A stretch of 64,000 nucleotides of DNA from Peredibacter starrii (GTDB taxonomy: Bacteria; Bdellovibrionota; Bacteriovoracia; Bacteriovoracales; Bacteriovoracaceae), in NCBI RefSeq assembly GCF_034259205.1, contig NZ_CP139487.1:1-64000 (forward strand), written 5' to 3'. The notes under the pieces were generated by a model. The model searched no databases. It was not told the DNA's origin and saw only the letters and a program-made list of their open reading frames with translations. The first letter of the stretch is position 1, and each line of letters opens with the position of its first letter. This document shows positions 16,536 to 25,413 of this stretch, piece after piece. Both the position numbers and the translations under genes were made by a program.

Positions 16536-17511
16536 TAATCTCGAGACTCAACCAATTAAGGAGATGAACATTTTCAATAACTGGAACTCAGTTGTTGAGG
16601 CCTGGTATTGCGTGGGTGAAGAGTCTGCCTTGAAGAACAATATTCTTTCAACCCAAGTGGGAAAACAAAAGCTCGTCATCTTTAAAACGGAAACCGGAAA
16701 AGTTCATTGTCTGGATGCCTTTTGTTCTCATATGGGTCTGAATCTTAGTTTAGGCAAAGTTGTTAAAGAAGAGATTCGTTGTCACTTTCATCATTGGAGC
16801 TTTAAAGGTGATGGAACCTGCAGTAAGCAGAAAGACCTCAATTCTTATCCAGTTGAAGTTCGCTATGGGCTTATCTGGATTTGGGCGGGTAAAGAAGCGA
16901 AGTACCCTCTTCCTCTGCATCAGGATCTTCTCGAAAATTATACCTATAAGCGTGGTCCTGTTTATACTCGACCATCTCATCCTCATATCAGCTTATTAAA
17001 CGCTCTTGATATTCAACACGTGAATACAGTGCATGCTCTGGATTTGAATGTGTCGGCCAAACATTACGAGGCACCAGACCAGAGTTATATTCACTATGAT
17101 TTTGAAGGAAAGTTTCTTACCAAGGAAAAAATCTTTTTGACCGGTGGAGGCTATAAGTTTTCAGTTCGCTATGCTGGGGCCACAGTGGGTTTTTTAAAGG
17201 CACTGGAAGGCATTAAGATTTTTGGAAAGATCCCGTTCCCAACCATTTATGCAACTTTTGGGTATCGCCAGATCAATCAAAACCAAACAGTAATTCAACC
17301 GATTTTCCTGACTCCGAAACGCACGGGAGTTCTGGGCTGGATCAAGTCTCAACTTCATCTATTCGTAACGGAGATGATTTACAATCGTCTCAAAGGCGAA
17401 GATGGTGAGATTTATGAAAATATTCGCTTCACGCCCAACTTCACGCCGGACGATTCGAATATTGTGAGTTTCATCGCTCACGTTAACCGACTTCCCAAAT
17501 CGAAGTTTTAA
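16522..17511 (+). CDS. Rieske non-heme iron oxygenase A
   Basis: A 329-residue oxygenase. The N-terminal Rieske [2Fe-2S] site is Cys68/His70 (CSHMG) and Cys87/His90 (CHFHHW). The mononuclear iron site is Asp163, His166 and His171 in LDIQHVNTVH. The architecture resembles KshA, cholesterol 7-desaturase and chlorophyllide oxygenase relatives, which act on large hydrophobic substrates. The start is TTG at 16522, with AAGGA seven bases upstream; this places FNNW near residue 18, matching the paralog at 19833-20948. A later ATG at 16564 lacks ribosome-site spacing. No ferredoxin or reductase gene is nearby, so electrons must come from elsewhere. Confidence 0.88.
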   Translation: MFEDNNLETQPIKEMNIFNNWNSVVEAWYCVGEESALKNNILSTQVGKQKLVIFKTETGKVHCLDAFCSHMGLNLSLGKVVKEEIRCHFHHWSFKGDGTCSKQKDLNSYPVEVRYGLIWIWAGKEAKYPLPLHQDLLENYTYKRGPVYTRPSHPHISLLNALDIQHVNTVHALDLNVSAKHYEAPDQSYIHYDFEGKFLTKEKIFLTGGGYKFSVRYAGATVGFLKALEGIKIFGKIPFPTIYATFGYRQINQNQTVIQPIFLTPKRTGVLGWIKSQLHLFVTEMIYNRLKGEDGEIYENIRFTPNFTPDDSNIVSFIAHVNRLPKSKF

Positions 17512-17513
17512 AA

Positions 17514-17921
17514 ATGAAAGTTACCAACACTCGGGGCGAACGAAGTAAAAATATTTTGACTCTGCCACCAGAGAAGTTTGATTCGTATTTTGATTACTAT
17601 GTTTATATCCATCTAAATACTGACGTGGTGATCCTCCATTGCGTAGGCATGCTCCTTGGTTTCTTCTTCCTGGCCTTGGCGATTATCAAGATGAGTTGGG
17701 TCTACCTTCTACTTCATCTTCTGACGTTCAATATCATCCCCTTGGTCTCACATTGGATTTACGATGGCATCATGACTCCAACTGCCAGTGGCGCTCCATT
17801 TATCAGTATCTGGTACGCCATTCGAATTAATATGTGGTATTTAACGGGCAAACAGAAAAAGATTGAACAGAAGTTTATTGAAAAGTACCCATTCACTGAA
17901 GCTTACTTCAGAAAGAAGTAA
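17514..17921 (+). CDS. DUF962/Mpo1-like membrane protein B
   Basis: A 135-residue paralog of the protein encoded at 16041-16535. It repeats the signature: YVYIHLNTDVVILHCVG (two His eight residues apart, then Gly), two hydrophobic segments (about 45-65 and 67-85), and IPLVSHWIYDG. Both paralogs end in a KYPFT-E/R-A motif, and the N-terminal EKFDSYFDYY matches DKFQSYNDWF of the first copy. It lies two bases after the Rieske gene. Its last 14 bases overlap the end of the convergent TauD-like gene. A duplication of the iron-dioxygenase-like unit around one Rieske enzyme is inferred. Confidence 0.68.
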   Translation: MKVTNTRGERSKNILTLPPEKFDSYFDYYVYIHLNTDVVILHCVGMLLGFFFLALAIIKMSWVYLLLHLLTFNIIPLVSHWIYDGIMTPTASGAPFISIWYAIRINMWYLTGKQKKIEQKFIEKYPFTEAYFRKK

Positions 17922-18870
17922 ACTCACCCTCTTCTGCTAAGGACACCAAAATCTTTCTTTTACCTAAGTATGGGTTTCGACCATGAGCGGTCCGTGTATT
18001 GTCGAGAAAGAGTAAATCGCCTTTTTGCCAATCAAACTGCACTTGATTTTTCTCATAGGCATCAACTATCTTGGAAATTTCATCGCTGGAAAGACGCTGC
18101 TTATTTCCGGTTGTGGCACTCATATCAAGTCCCCGAGAAATAAAACGAATAAACTTGAAGACTGGTGTAATCAGGCGGCCCCAGATTCGATGATGGACCT
18201 GAAAGAAATGAAACGAGTTAAACCACACACCTTTTTCATTCAGGGCCGGCAAATGAGTTGTCAGAATGACAGAACCATCTTTAAGCCATTCAGACTGGTA
18301 ATGATTTTGACGGCAGTATTCATTCACGACTTCTGGATCTTGTGTCTTAAACACAAACTGCCAGGTGCCCATTTTAATCATGGGATTAATCAGGCTTAAA
18401 ACTTTACTCGTCGGGGTGTAATTTTTTAAATGGCGGTAATAAATTATGCCCTCATTCAAAAGCTTATTTCGAATAACCTCAGGAACATCTAGATAGACTT
18501 TTTGAATATCTGCAATAGGTGTCTGTCCACCCATTAAAGGTGCGGTCTCGCAATAGAAGAAAATCTTCTTAGGAAATCGCTTTCGGTAGGCCATTTCCGA
18601 ATGCATGGGTATTTTCAGAAAGAATGGCATTTCAGTTGAAGAATAAATGCTGGTGCCCAATTTCTTACGAGGAGAAGTTCCACCGGTGTAATCCAGAAAA
18701 CTTTGTTCCGGCGCTATGGTCTTTACGTATTCTTCCAACAGCTCCCGAGAATGAATGGGAAAGTTTCTAAGAAGAACTGCTGCATGTTCTTTGAAAATAT
18801 GTTCGTTCTCTTTAATCCAACTCTTATGATTTTTAATGGCAGAGCCATCAACAATTAGTGGGAAGGTCAT
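17908..18870 (-). CDS. TauD/TfdA-family Fe(II)/2-oxoglutarate-dependent oxygenase
   Basis: A 320-residue enzyme of the TauD/TfdA superfamily, in the branch that includes SyrP and clavaminate-synthase-like hydroxylases. The iron ligands are His90 and Glu92 (PMHSEMAY) and His296 (TAHGRNPYLGKRK); the nearby Arg is placed to bind 2-oxoglutarate. The N-terminal GAVLLRNF-like strand (AAVLLRNFPI) is also typical. The substrate cannot be read; branch members hydroxylate amino acids or side chains of larger molecules. It is the last gene of the minus-strand operon and overlaps the flippase gene by four bases (ATGA). Confidence 0.82.
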   Translation of the reverse strand: MTFPLIVDGSAIKNHKSWIKENEHIFKEHAAVLLRNFPIHSRELLEEYVKTIAPEQSFLDYTGGTSPRKKLGTSIYSSTEMPFFLKIPMHSEMAYRKRFPKKIFFYCETAPLMGGQTPIADIQKVYLDVPEVIRNKLLNEGIIYYRHLKNYTPTSKVLSLINPMIKMGTWQFVFKTQDPEVVNEYCRQNHYQSEWLKDGSVILTTHLPALNEKGVWFNSFHFFQVHHRIWGRLITPVFKFIRFISRGLDMSATTGNKQRLSSDEISKIVDAYEKNQVQFDWQKGDLLFLDNTRTAHGRNPYLGKRKILVSLAEEGEFTSF

Positions 18871-19832
18871 TTGGACTTCTTCTTAAATTGTTTGATCTCC
18901 TCAATGGTTAGGCTCTGCTTGAAAACAAAAAGCATGAACACTACTCCCAAGGTCACTTGAAGACCAATGGTAGACACTCTCATGGCCGTCACAATCGAGA
19001 TCATGTCATTAAGTGGAATTTCTCCACTAAAAATGAGTGGTGCACCTACTTCGGCGAGCCCCGAAGCTCCTGGAGTAGGCATGAGTAGCATATATGAGAG
19101 GAACAACATCACCTGACCCAACAAAAAATTCGGGACTGAATAATAGCGATAACCTTCATACATAATGAAAGACACTAAAAGAAAATTCATTACTAGCGTA
19201 ATGAGCATAATTGGTAGCATTAAAACTTTGCCATTAGTCAGGAGCGTTCTTATTTGGCCGGTGAGCTTATCCAGGAATTTCACTTCTTTGATAAATTTAA
19301 AAGGGAGGTACGACAGTATAATAAGACCGGCAAAGTAAATCGCGATTCCCGTTAAGACCTGAAAGACCTTTTCCTGCAAAAGAACATTTTGAATTGGCCC
19401 TTGAATATTTAGAGCATAGATTGTGATCGTCGTGATTGCCGAAGTGAGAATGATGGCAAATGATCGTACAAACGAGACCGAAAAAGATTCAACCAGCGGA
19501 TGACCCTTCTTATAGTAATACCAGGCCATGGCGGGCGCTCCAAGGATGGCCATGGGTGAAACCCAACCAAACAAAAGATTAAGGGCAACACCACCGAAGC
19601 ATTCTTCCCAGCTAAAATTCAATTTAAAGATCTTTCCAATGAGCTTCATTCGAAGCATATCAAAGGCGTACAGCAGAAGATTCACGAATAGGATGAAGAG
19701 CACATTATCTTTAATAAGATGGAAACTCTGAGTGTATGAATGTCCCTGATACTGATAGATAGTTCCGCTGATCTTGTCTCCAAGCATGGTCAGAACCAGC
19801 ATCATGAGGATCAGGAAAAAGATCTTTTTCAT
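18867..19832 (-). CDS. UPF0104/LPG-synthase-transmembrane-domain flippase-like protein
   Basis: A 321-residue polytopic membrane protein with about eight hydrophobic segments. It matches the transmembrane part of lysylphosphatidylglycerol synthase (UPF0104, AglD-like): early GGVALNLLFGWVSP-AILG and the signature PTPGASGLAEVGAP near the end. There is no C-terminal synthase domain. Proteins of this type flip or help assemble lipid-linked molecules. It stands directly between Rieske oxygenase B and the TauD-like enzyme with no intergenic gap, so it probably handles the lipid product or substrate of those enzymes, which is an inference. Confidence 0.8.
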   Translation of the reverse strand: MKKIFFLILMMLVLTMLGDKISGTIYQYQGHSYTQSFHLIKDNVLFILFVNLLLYAFDMLRMKLIGKIFKLNFSWEECFGGVALNLLFGWVSPMAILGAPAMAWYYYKKGHPLVESFSVSFVRSFAIILTSAITTITIYALNIQGPIQNVLLQEKVFQVLTGIAIYFAGLIILSYLPFKFIKEVKFLDKLTGQIRTLLTNGKVLMLPIMLITLVMNFLLVSFIMYEGYRYYSVPNFLLGQVMLFLSYMLLMPTPGASGLAEVGAPLIFSGEIPLNDMISIVTAMRVSTIGLQVTLGVVFMLFVFKQSLTIEEIKQFKKKSK

Positions 19833-20948
19833 CTAGGCGTTTACTGCTTCGTCTTCCTGGACCACTTCTTTTTGTTCGCCAATACGGCTACGGGACCAAA
19901 TCGAAGGCTTAATTACGCGATTAACAAATGAGATCCAGCGAGCAGAAGCATTGTCAATTTCAGGTAATAGCCCGCTGTGATTAAAACGAAGATTCTTATA
20001 AATCACTCGCCCATCCTGGAAGGCCAGGAACCACATGAGTACTTTATGGACACGAATGAGTGCCCAGGAAAACAAGAATCCATGAAGTCCCTTTCGCTTC
20101 TCTGTCACCATGATCGGCCAAACCACAGTTTCGCCTTTCTGAGAGAAGGTCTGTGAAAAAATGAAATAACCGCAAGGAAGCGGAAACTTTTTGAATAATT
20201 TTAAATCAATCATGATGGTCAATAAACCAAGGCAACCATCTACAAAAAGAACAGAACTTTTCCATTTATCTCCAAGGAAAAACTTCTGGATTTTTCCGGA
20301 AAGTGACTGATCTAACACCTTACCTGTGAACGTCACCTTGAAGCGAGTTCCCTCTTCCTGAATCGCAACATCCAGATCAAGAGGCAGTTTATGGACTGAG
20401 CGCATGTGCTGCTCATCAATTGAATTCATCATCGTAATGTGAGGGTGAGCAATTCGACGAAAAGGTTTCAAATCAGTGAAAAGGATTTCCTTCCCTTTCA
20501 ATTCATCTATCTCAAAGACCTGACCAGAAGCTTCTTTATCTGAATATACCCAGATAAAGCCATACTTCTCTTCCACTGGATACGAGTTAACAGACTTCCC
20601 ATTTTCCACTTTCTTTTTAAGACACGGAATATCAACGCACTTACCTTCTGAATTGAACTGCCACTCGTGGAAGATACAAGTGAGGTTTTCACCTTGAACT
20701 TTTCCTTCCGCAAGACTCATTCCCATATGAGGACAAAACTTGTCCAGCGCGTGTGCCTTTCCACTTTCAGTTCGGTAAAGAGCAAGCTCATGACCACAAA
20801 TTTTGATCGGCAGGGCCTTTCCCTTTTTCAGGTCCTTACTTTTACAAACGACATACCATCCTTTCGCAACAACATCCCAGTTGTTGAACACCTTATGTGG
20901 ACGGATTGGTTGGGTCGTTTGATTGATTTCAAAAAGCATTTCTTTCAT
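19833..20948 (-). CDS. Rieske non-heme iron oxygenase B
   Basis: A 371-residue paralog of Rieske oxygenase A. The Rieske site is Cys72/His74 (CPHMGM) and Cys91/His94 (CIFHEW), and the catalytic iron site is Asp178, His181 and His186 (DEQHMRSVH). It is longer than A at the C-terminus by a charged tail after KPSIWSR. It shares FNNW, AHPHITMMN and the late VTEKRKGLHGF block with A, so the two come from one ancestor and probably act on related substrates. The start codon at 20948 lies in a palindrome (20945-20968); a second ATG at 20939 is possible. It is the middle gene of the five-gene minus operon. Confidence 0.88.
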   Translation of the reverse strand: MKEMLFEINQTTQPIRPHKVFNNWDVVAKGWYVVCKSKDLKKGKALPIKICGHELALYRTESGKAHALDKFCPHMGMSLAEGKVQGENLTCIFHEWQFNSEGKCVDIPCLKKKVENGKSVNSYPVEEKYGFIWVYSDKEASGQVFEIDELKGKEILFTDLKPFRRIAHPHITMMNSIDEQHMRSVHKLPLDLDVAIQEEGTRFKVTFTGKVLDQSLSGKIQKFFLGDKWKSSVLFVDGCLGLLTIMIDLKLFKKFPLPCGYFIFSQTFSQKGETVVWPIMVTEKRKGLHGFLFSWALIRVHKVLMWFLAFQDGRVIYKNLRFNHSGLLPEIDNASARWISFVNRVIKPSIWSRSRIGEQKEVVQEDEAVNA

Positions 20949-20968
20949 GTGATAAGTCTATCACGTGA
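20945..20968 (-). promoter_or_regulatory. Palindrome over the Rieske B start codon
   Basis: Arms TCATGTGATA and TATCACGTGA flank AGTC and are complementary except at one position, where G-U pairing in RNA or a single DNA mismatch occurs. The arm includes the start codon at 20948-20946. It could be an operator for a dimeric regulator or an RNA hairpin that hides the start. It lies in the 56-base gap between the transporter and Rieske B genes, so it may set the relative expression of the two halves of the operon. Confidence 0.45.
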
Positions 20969-21004
20969 CTAAATTCGCAAGGAGGCGGAAGGAAATACCT
21001 ATGT

Positions 21005-23152
21005 CTATTGATCGGCTTTTCTAGTCAGCAGTCCCTTTAAACCAAAAAGGTCACCGACTAAGTTAATAAAAAAGCCCAGAACAAAGAGGGTCCCCAAAAT
21101 TTTCATCGGCTTAAGTGTCTGAAGCAGGAACATGGAACTCGCGAGGATCATTACAATAGTCACCATGATACTAGCACGGGCGCGGCCTTCGATTCCTCTC
21201 GCTAGATTTTCATCATCCGTCAGCATGTACTGAATGGCATTGTCACCGGCGAGTCCCACCATGACCGCCAGGAAGATTGAGGTAATGAGAGTCACAGGAA
21301 TTTGAAAAATACTTATGATGGTAAGAATCACTAATGGTCCCATAAGGGAAGATAGGACGACTGCCCAGAAATGCTGAAGCTTGTTCACAGTCCAGAGAAG
21401 ATACACAAGTATTCCAACCACCAGTAAAATACTTACGGCAAAGCTTTCAATCATAGTACGAGAGATTTTTTCCCCATACTCCAGATACACTACTCGCTGA
21501 CCTGCCAGACGACATTGGTCCTGACAAATCGGTAAAATCTCATCACGAAATTTTCTGAGTGAATGAAGATCCTGCTCTTTTAAGTAGAGAGGAATTCTCA
21601 GAGTGTCTTCACTTGAGTAGTACTTTTCCCATAATGGCGTCATACTCAGTTCCCGACGAATAAGTTCCTGCTTTAAAGGTGGGAAATCCTTGGTCCACTC
21701 TTGTGCCATTTCCTCTGGATCTTCTACGCGAGTCACCATCTCAGAAGCTTTGATCTTGCTCAGAATAGACTCTTGTTCAGCAATCGAAGGCTTAGTTGGA
21801 AAATAAAGATAGACCTGACCCTGCCAACCAAATTTCTTCTGAAAATCCTCGTATCCCACACGCATAACATGATCTTTCGGAAGATTCAGCACCGGTGAAT
21901 CCTGATCATTCAAGAAAAAGAAAGCGGGCACTGAAAGCACCATCAGAACCATCAAGAGCTTTAAACACCAATCTGGCAGGCTAAATTCTTCAATCTTTTG
22001 GGCCCATTTCCCACTAATGCCCTTCTGAGAATTGACCCATACTTTCTCTTTGTTGATCACTTTTAGAACCGCAGGCAACAAAAGAAACAACATCAGCCAT
22101 TCCGCTGCTGCACCAATAGCGGCCCCATTTCCAAAGCGCTGAATAAGAGAAAGGTCTGAGGTATTTAAAGAAAGAAAACCAACAATGGTTGTAAGCGAAG
22201 TGAAAAAACTAGGTCTGATTAATTTCTTAAAACTGTCGTGATAGTTACCAGTCATCTGGTGCTGAGTTACAAATATAAAGTCTGCAGTTCCCGAAACTGC
22301 CGTCATCAAAAAGAGATTATTTGTGAGAATATCAATCGGCATTCCGAGCAAGGCCATTAATCCATAAAGGATTATGCCTGAGCCCATCAAAGTCAGAATG
22401 AGGTATCCCCCACTCTTCCATGTTCCGTACACTGCGCGCATAAAAATTAAAATCACGAGCAGAACCAGCATGCTGTAAATGCTATCTCTCTGCATGATTT
22501 TTCTAAAATAGTATCGAGAAGTCGCAAGTCCTAGATATCGAACCTTGGCACTTTTGAATTCTTTTTTAGTGAATGAATCCGTGTGATCCATTAAAGATTG
22601 AATCTCTTTGAGATTGGCCCCGGTCTTTGTAAAAGACACATCAAAGACCAGATCCTTACTCCCACTTCGGGAAACGAGGTGACGAAAGAAGGAGGCCTTA
22701 AAAACTTCTGAAAGTTGAAATTCAGAATGAGGATCAAGCACACAAGGATCATTTAGGGTTTTTGGATACCAAAGCTTCCCATCCTGCATTTTCGGCGCAC
22801 GGAGGGACCAAAGAGAAGTAACGTTTTTGATATCTTCCAGACGATTTAAATCTCGGCTCCAATTCAGGAGCTTACAAACATCTCCCGCCTTCGGAATACT
22901 CTCGAAGCTAAAGGCCACCAGAACCTGGGCCTGATCTCCGTAATATTCCTTCATCTCGAAAAGATCTGAACTACTTTGAAAATGCGAATCATAGACGTCA
23001 TAGATATCAAGTTCGAGCTTTGTGAACTTAAGTCCCCAGGCGCAAATAGCGATCAGAACTGCAAAGAAGGTAACAGTTAGGCCCGCTCTTTTTTGCACAA
23101 AGAGGAGGACACTTTGGAAAAGCGATGAGCTATCAGGGAATGATTTTTTCAC
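21005..23152 (-). CDS. RND/MMPL-superfamily membrane transporter
   Basis: A 715-residue protein with the RND layout: one N-terminal membrane helix (about 24-42), a large periplasmic loop, five or six helices (about 218-360), a second single helix (near 395), a second periplasmic loop, and a final helix bundle (about 570-700). Segments such as SGTADFIFVTQHQM and GLAGDNAIQYMLTDDEN correspond to the helix-4/helix-10 regions that carry proton-relay residues. Size and shape fit the MMPL and hopanoid-transporter HpnN group, which move lipids to the outer membrane. The start is GTG at 23152 with GGGAG upstream. It presumably exports the product of the oxygenases around it. Confidence 0.85.
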   Translation of the reverse strand: MKKSFPDSSSLFQSVLLFVQKRAGLTVTFFAVLIAICAWGLKFTKLELDIYDVYDSHFQSSSDLFEMKEYYGDQAQVLVAFSFESIPKAGDVCKLLNWSRDLNRLEDIKNVTSLWSLRAPKMQDGKLWYPKTLNDPCVLDPHSEFQLSEVFKASFFRHLVSRSGSKDLVFDVSFTKTGANLKEIQSLMDHTDSFTKKEFKSAKVRYLGLATSRYYFRKIMQRDSIYSMLVLLVILIFMRAVYGTWKSGGYLILTLMGSGIILYGLMALLGMPIDILTNNLFLMTAVSGTADFIFVTQHQMTGNYHDSFKKLIRPSFFTSLTTIVGFLSLNTSDLSLIQRFGNGAAIGAAAEWLMLFLLLPAVLKVINKEKVWVNSQKGISGKWAQKIEEFSLPDWCLKLLMVLMVLSVPAFFFLNDQDSPVLNLPKDHVMRVGYEDFQKKFGWQGQVYLYFPTKPSIAEQESILSKIKASEMVTRVEDPEEMAQEWTKDFPPLKQELIRRELSMTPLWEKYYSSEDTLRIPLYLKEQDLHSLRKFRDEILPICQDQCRLAGQRVVYLEYGEKISRTMIESFAVSILLVVGILVYLLWTVNKLQHFWAVVLSSLMGPLVILTIISIFQIPVTLITSIFLAVMVGLAGDNAIQYMLTDDENLARGIEGRARASIMVTIVMILASSMFLLQTLKPMKILGTLFVLGFFINLVGDLFGLKGLLTRKADQ

Positions 23153-23173
23153 TCCCTAAATTATCAACTGGAT

Positions 23174-24448
23174 TCAGTGCCAATGCCAGTTCTTTTGATG
23201 GTCCTCATGGGTATGAAGATATGAACCAGGTTTGTAGTACTTGTCGTAAAAATCAAGATCCAGGTGATGCGCCTGAAGATAGGTAAGGCAGTAAGTTGAA
23301 GGCAAGGTCGCCGGAAACTTTCCAAACTTTTGGTGAATGTATTGTGCTTGGAGGGCCACACATTCAATGAATTCCTCTGAATGAATTTTGGCACTTTTTC
23401 TCACTAGTGGTGATTCCTTCCAGGGACCAGGAGTCTCTTCATTAAAAGGTCCATTCGGACCAAACTTTCTTTCAACCACCGCTCTCACTGCCGCTTTCAT
23501 ATCGGGAAAATACGGAGGACAAAAAGCTTCAAATACTCCGGGAATGCCGACCGGGTTTGGAAACACCCAATCATTTCTAGTGACTGAACTAAAACCTAGC
23601 CCTTTATTACGTGGATCACCACTAACTCCAAAAACTGAATGGCGATCGATCCCGTCATACATCCATCCTCCGAGCCCCATTGCCTGAAGAATGAGTGATC
23701 CGGCGTAGCAAGAAGTCGATACTTCCACGGTTCCTTCACCTAAAACAATCTGCTCAACGTATGAGAGAGGAAAAGGATTTTGTAAATCAACAATATGTTT
23801 AAACTTATCCAGACCTGGAATCTGTTCATGATGAAAATCGTTGTAGATCCCATAACCATTCTGAGCGAGATAACAAAGCATTAAGACCATATGCTGGGCC
23901 AAATCAACCACCGGCACAGCAAACAAACTTCCCGGACAATTAGCGATCCAAAGATTGTGACTTTCAATGTGAGGTTCCTCGACCGGTATTTGAATTCGTT
24001 TATCAGATAGCTGTTTAATTTGACTCCGATTATGGTCGAGCCAATCATCAACATTCAATTCATTCGCCATCGCTTTAGTTTTGGCCGCCGGGGCATTCCG
24101 ATTACTCAAGAAGAAGACTCCTGAATCATCTGAGAAGAACAACGAGCTCGTATGAAAACCAGCTGATGAAGGAAAAGTTCTGCCCCCTGCACTCCCAGCG
24201 TAATTAGGAAACTCTGGGGCGTACTTCTGATTAAAGGGAATAAGATGACTCCAACCAGTATTACCGGCCATCGCAGAAATAATCAGTGTTCGTTCAATTT
24301 CATTTAATGGTTGTGGAGGTTTTTGAGATTGAAAGGCCAATGGTCCTGACTCGATTGAAGATCCAACCGCAAATCTTCGAGATCTTCTTCCCATAATTGC
24401 ATGCATGAGGGGAAAACTTGCAATTTGCTCCATCGCCTTCTTAGACAT
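23174..24448 (-). CDS. Nitroreductase-like protein of unknown function
   Basis: A 424-residue protein, first gene of the minus operon. Residues 10-25 (FPLMHAIMGRRSRRFAVG) resemble the FMN-phosphate-binding R-R-S-x-R motif at the start of nitroreductases. The later VSTSCYAGSLILQAMGLGGWMYDG resembles the second flavin region, where nitroreductases have an alanine-rich helix ending in a G-L-G turn. The family is longer than standard nitroreductases (about 200 residues) and ends in a His-rich tail (HTHEDHQKNWHWH). I infer a flavin-dependent oxidoreductase, which might feed or follow the oxygenases. This is a weak assignment from local motifs only. Confidence 0.5.
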   Translation of the reverse strand: MSKKAMEQIASFPLMHAIMGRRSRRFAVGSSIESGPLAFQSQKPPQPLNEIERTLIISAMAGNTGWSHLIPFNQKYAPEFPNYAGSAGGRTFPSSAGFHTSSLFFSDDSGVFFLSNRNAPAAKTKAMANELNVDDWLDHNRSQIKQLSDKRIQIPVEEPHIESHNLWIANCPGSLFAVPVVDLAQHMVLMLCYLAQNGYGIYNDFHHEQIPGLDKFKHIVDLQNPFPLSYVEQIVLGEGTVEVSTSCYAGSLILQAMGLGGWMYDGIDRHSVFGVSGDPRNKGLGFSSVTRNDWVFPNPVGIPGVFEAFCPPYFPDMKAAVRAVVERKFGPNGPFNEETPGPWKESPLVRKSAKIHSEEFIECVALQAQYIHQKFGKFPATLPSTYCLTYLQAHHLDLDFYDKYYKPGSYLHTHEDHQKNWHWH

Positions 24449-24621
24449 ACACGTCCTCCTGATAGTGACATTGAAAACTGGATGATCAATATCAACAAGA
24501 CGAGCTGCTAGTTTTGCTGTTGAGAGAAACAGTTGTTCTACTGAATAGGCAGTTTTTTCCTCCGAACAATTACGTACTTAGATCATTAATCATTAATTTA
24601 AAAAGTTAAAAAAATGTTCAT

Positions 24622-24648
24622 TAAGCTTTGGTTAAGGTTTCCCGATAT
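24622..24648 (+). promoter_or_regulatory. FliA (sigma-28)-like promoter for porin and chemoreceptor
   Basis: TAAGCTTT, eleven bases, then CCCGATAT. This fits the sigma-28 consensus (TAAAGTTT, eleven bases, GCCGATAA) at six of eight positions in each half with exact spacing. The predicted transcript start would be about 20 bases before the ATG at 24676. Chemoreceptor genes are classic targets of this sigma factor, which supports the call. It is read by eye and not scored. Confidence 0.5.
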
Positions 24649-24675
24649 TTTTCTAAATTTTTTTACAAGGAAGTT

Positions 24676-25401
24676 ATGAAAATTATTTGGACACTTTTGC
24701 TACTTTTATCTATTGCTGGAGAACTTCGCGCAGCAGATTGGTCGGAAACAAACATTCAGTATCTTCAAGGAAGTAACTATCTTCGCCCCAATACGGATCG
24801 CTACTCCCAATCTCTCATCACTGTCGAACACATCAGTGGTTGGGCGTACGGAAATAACTTTTTCTTCTTCGATATTCAAAGTCCGGATACTCAAGACAAG
24901 ACAGTGACGTACGGAGAGATCTCGCCTGCTTTCAGCTTGGGCAAAATGGATCTGGTGAGAATCAAAGATCGCTTCGTAAAAGATATTTTACTTCAACTTA
25001 ACCTGGAGTTCCCGACAGGTCCTGCAAGAAGAGCGAATCTTTCAGGTGTAACGATTGAGTGGCAAAATCTTTGGTTCGATTATCTGGCCACACAATTTCT
25101 TTATCGAGATGTTTTAGGAGTTGAAGGCACCAGCCAACAATTAACAATAGTCTGGAGCAAAGTCTTTGGACCATCTAATTGGCCAATTCGTTTCAACGGT
25201 TTTTTAGACTGGGCCGGAGCTGAAGGACACATGCGTGAAAACCTTCAAATGCAACCCTCATTACTTCTTGATCTTGCCAAGAAGACCAACAACAAAGTCC
25301 CTCTTAGAATCGGGATGGAGTACAACTTCTGGCAAAACAAATACGGTATTAAAGGTCTTAACCAAAGTGTTCCTCAATTCAAAGCAGTTTGGATTTTTTA
25401 A
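24676..25401 (+). CDS. Tsx-like/DUF5020-like outer-membrane channel
   Basis: A 241-residue predicted beta-barrel with a signal peptide (residues 1-19, ending LRA). Alternating strands run through the mature part, and it ends in VPQFKAVWIF with a terminal Phe, the normal barrel-assembly signal. The blocks FNGFLDWAGAEGH, QPSLLLDL and GMEYNFWQNKYGI match the pattern of the nucleoside channel Tsx and the related DUF5020 family. I chose the ATG at 24676 (AAGGAAG before it) over an in-frame GTG at 24628, which would sit in the promoter and spoil the signal peptide. It is followed after 12 bases by a chemoreceptor gene. Confidence 0.65.
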   Translation: MKIIWTLLLLLSIAGELRAADWSETNIQYLQGSNYLRPNTDRYSQSLITVEHISGWAYGNNFFFFDIQSPDTQDKTVTYGEISPAFSLGKMDLVRIKDRFVKDILLQLNLEFPTGPARRANLSGVTIEWQNLWFDYLATQFLYRDVLGVEGTSQQLTIVWSKVFGPSNWPIRFNGFLDWAGAEGHMRENLQMQPSLLLDLAKKTNNKVPLRIGMEYNFWQNKYGIKGLNQSVPQFKAVWIF

Positions 25402-25413
25402 GCGAGAATCAAT

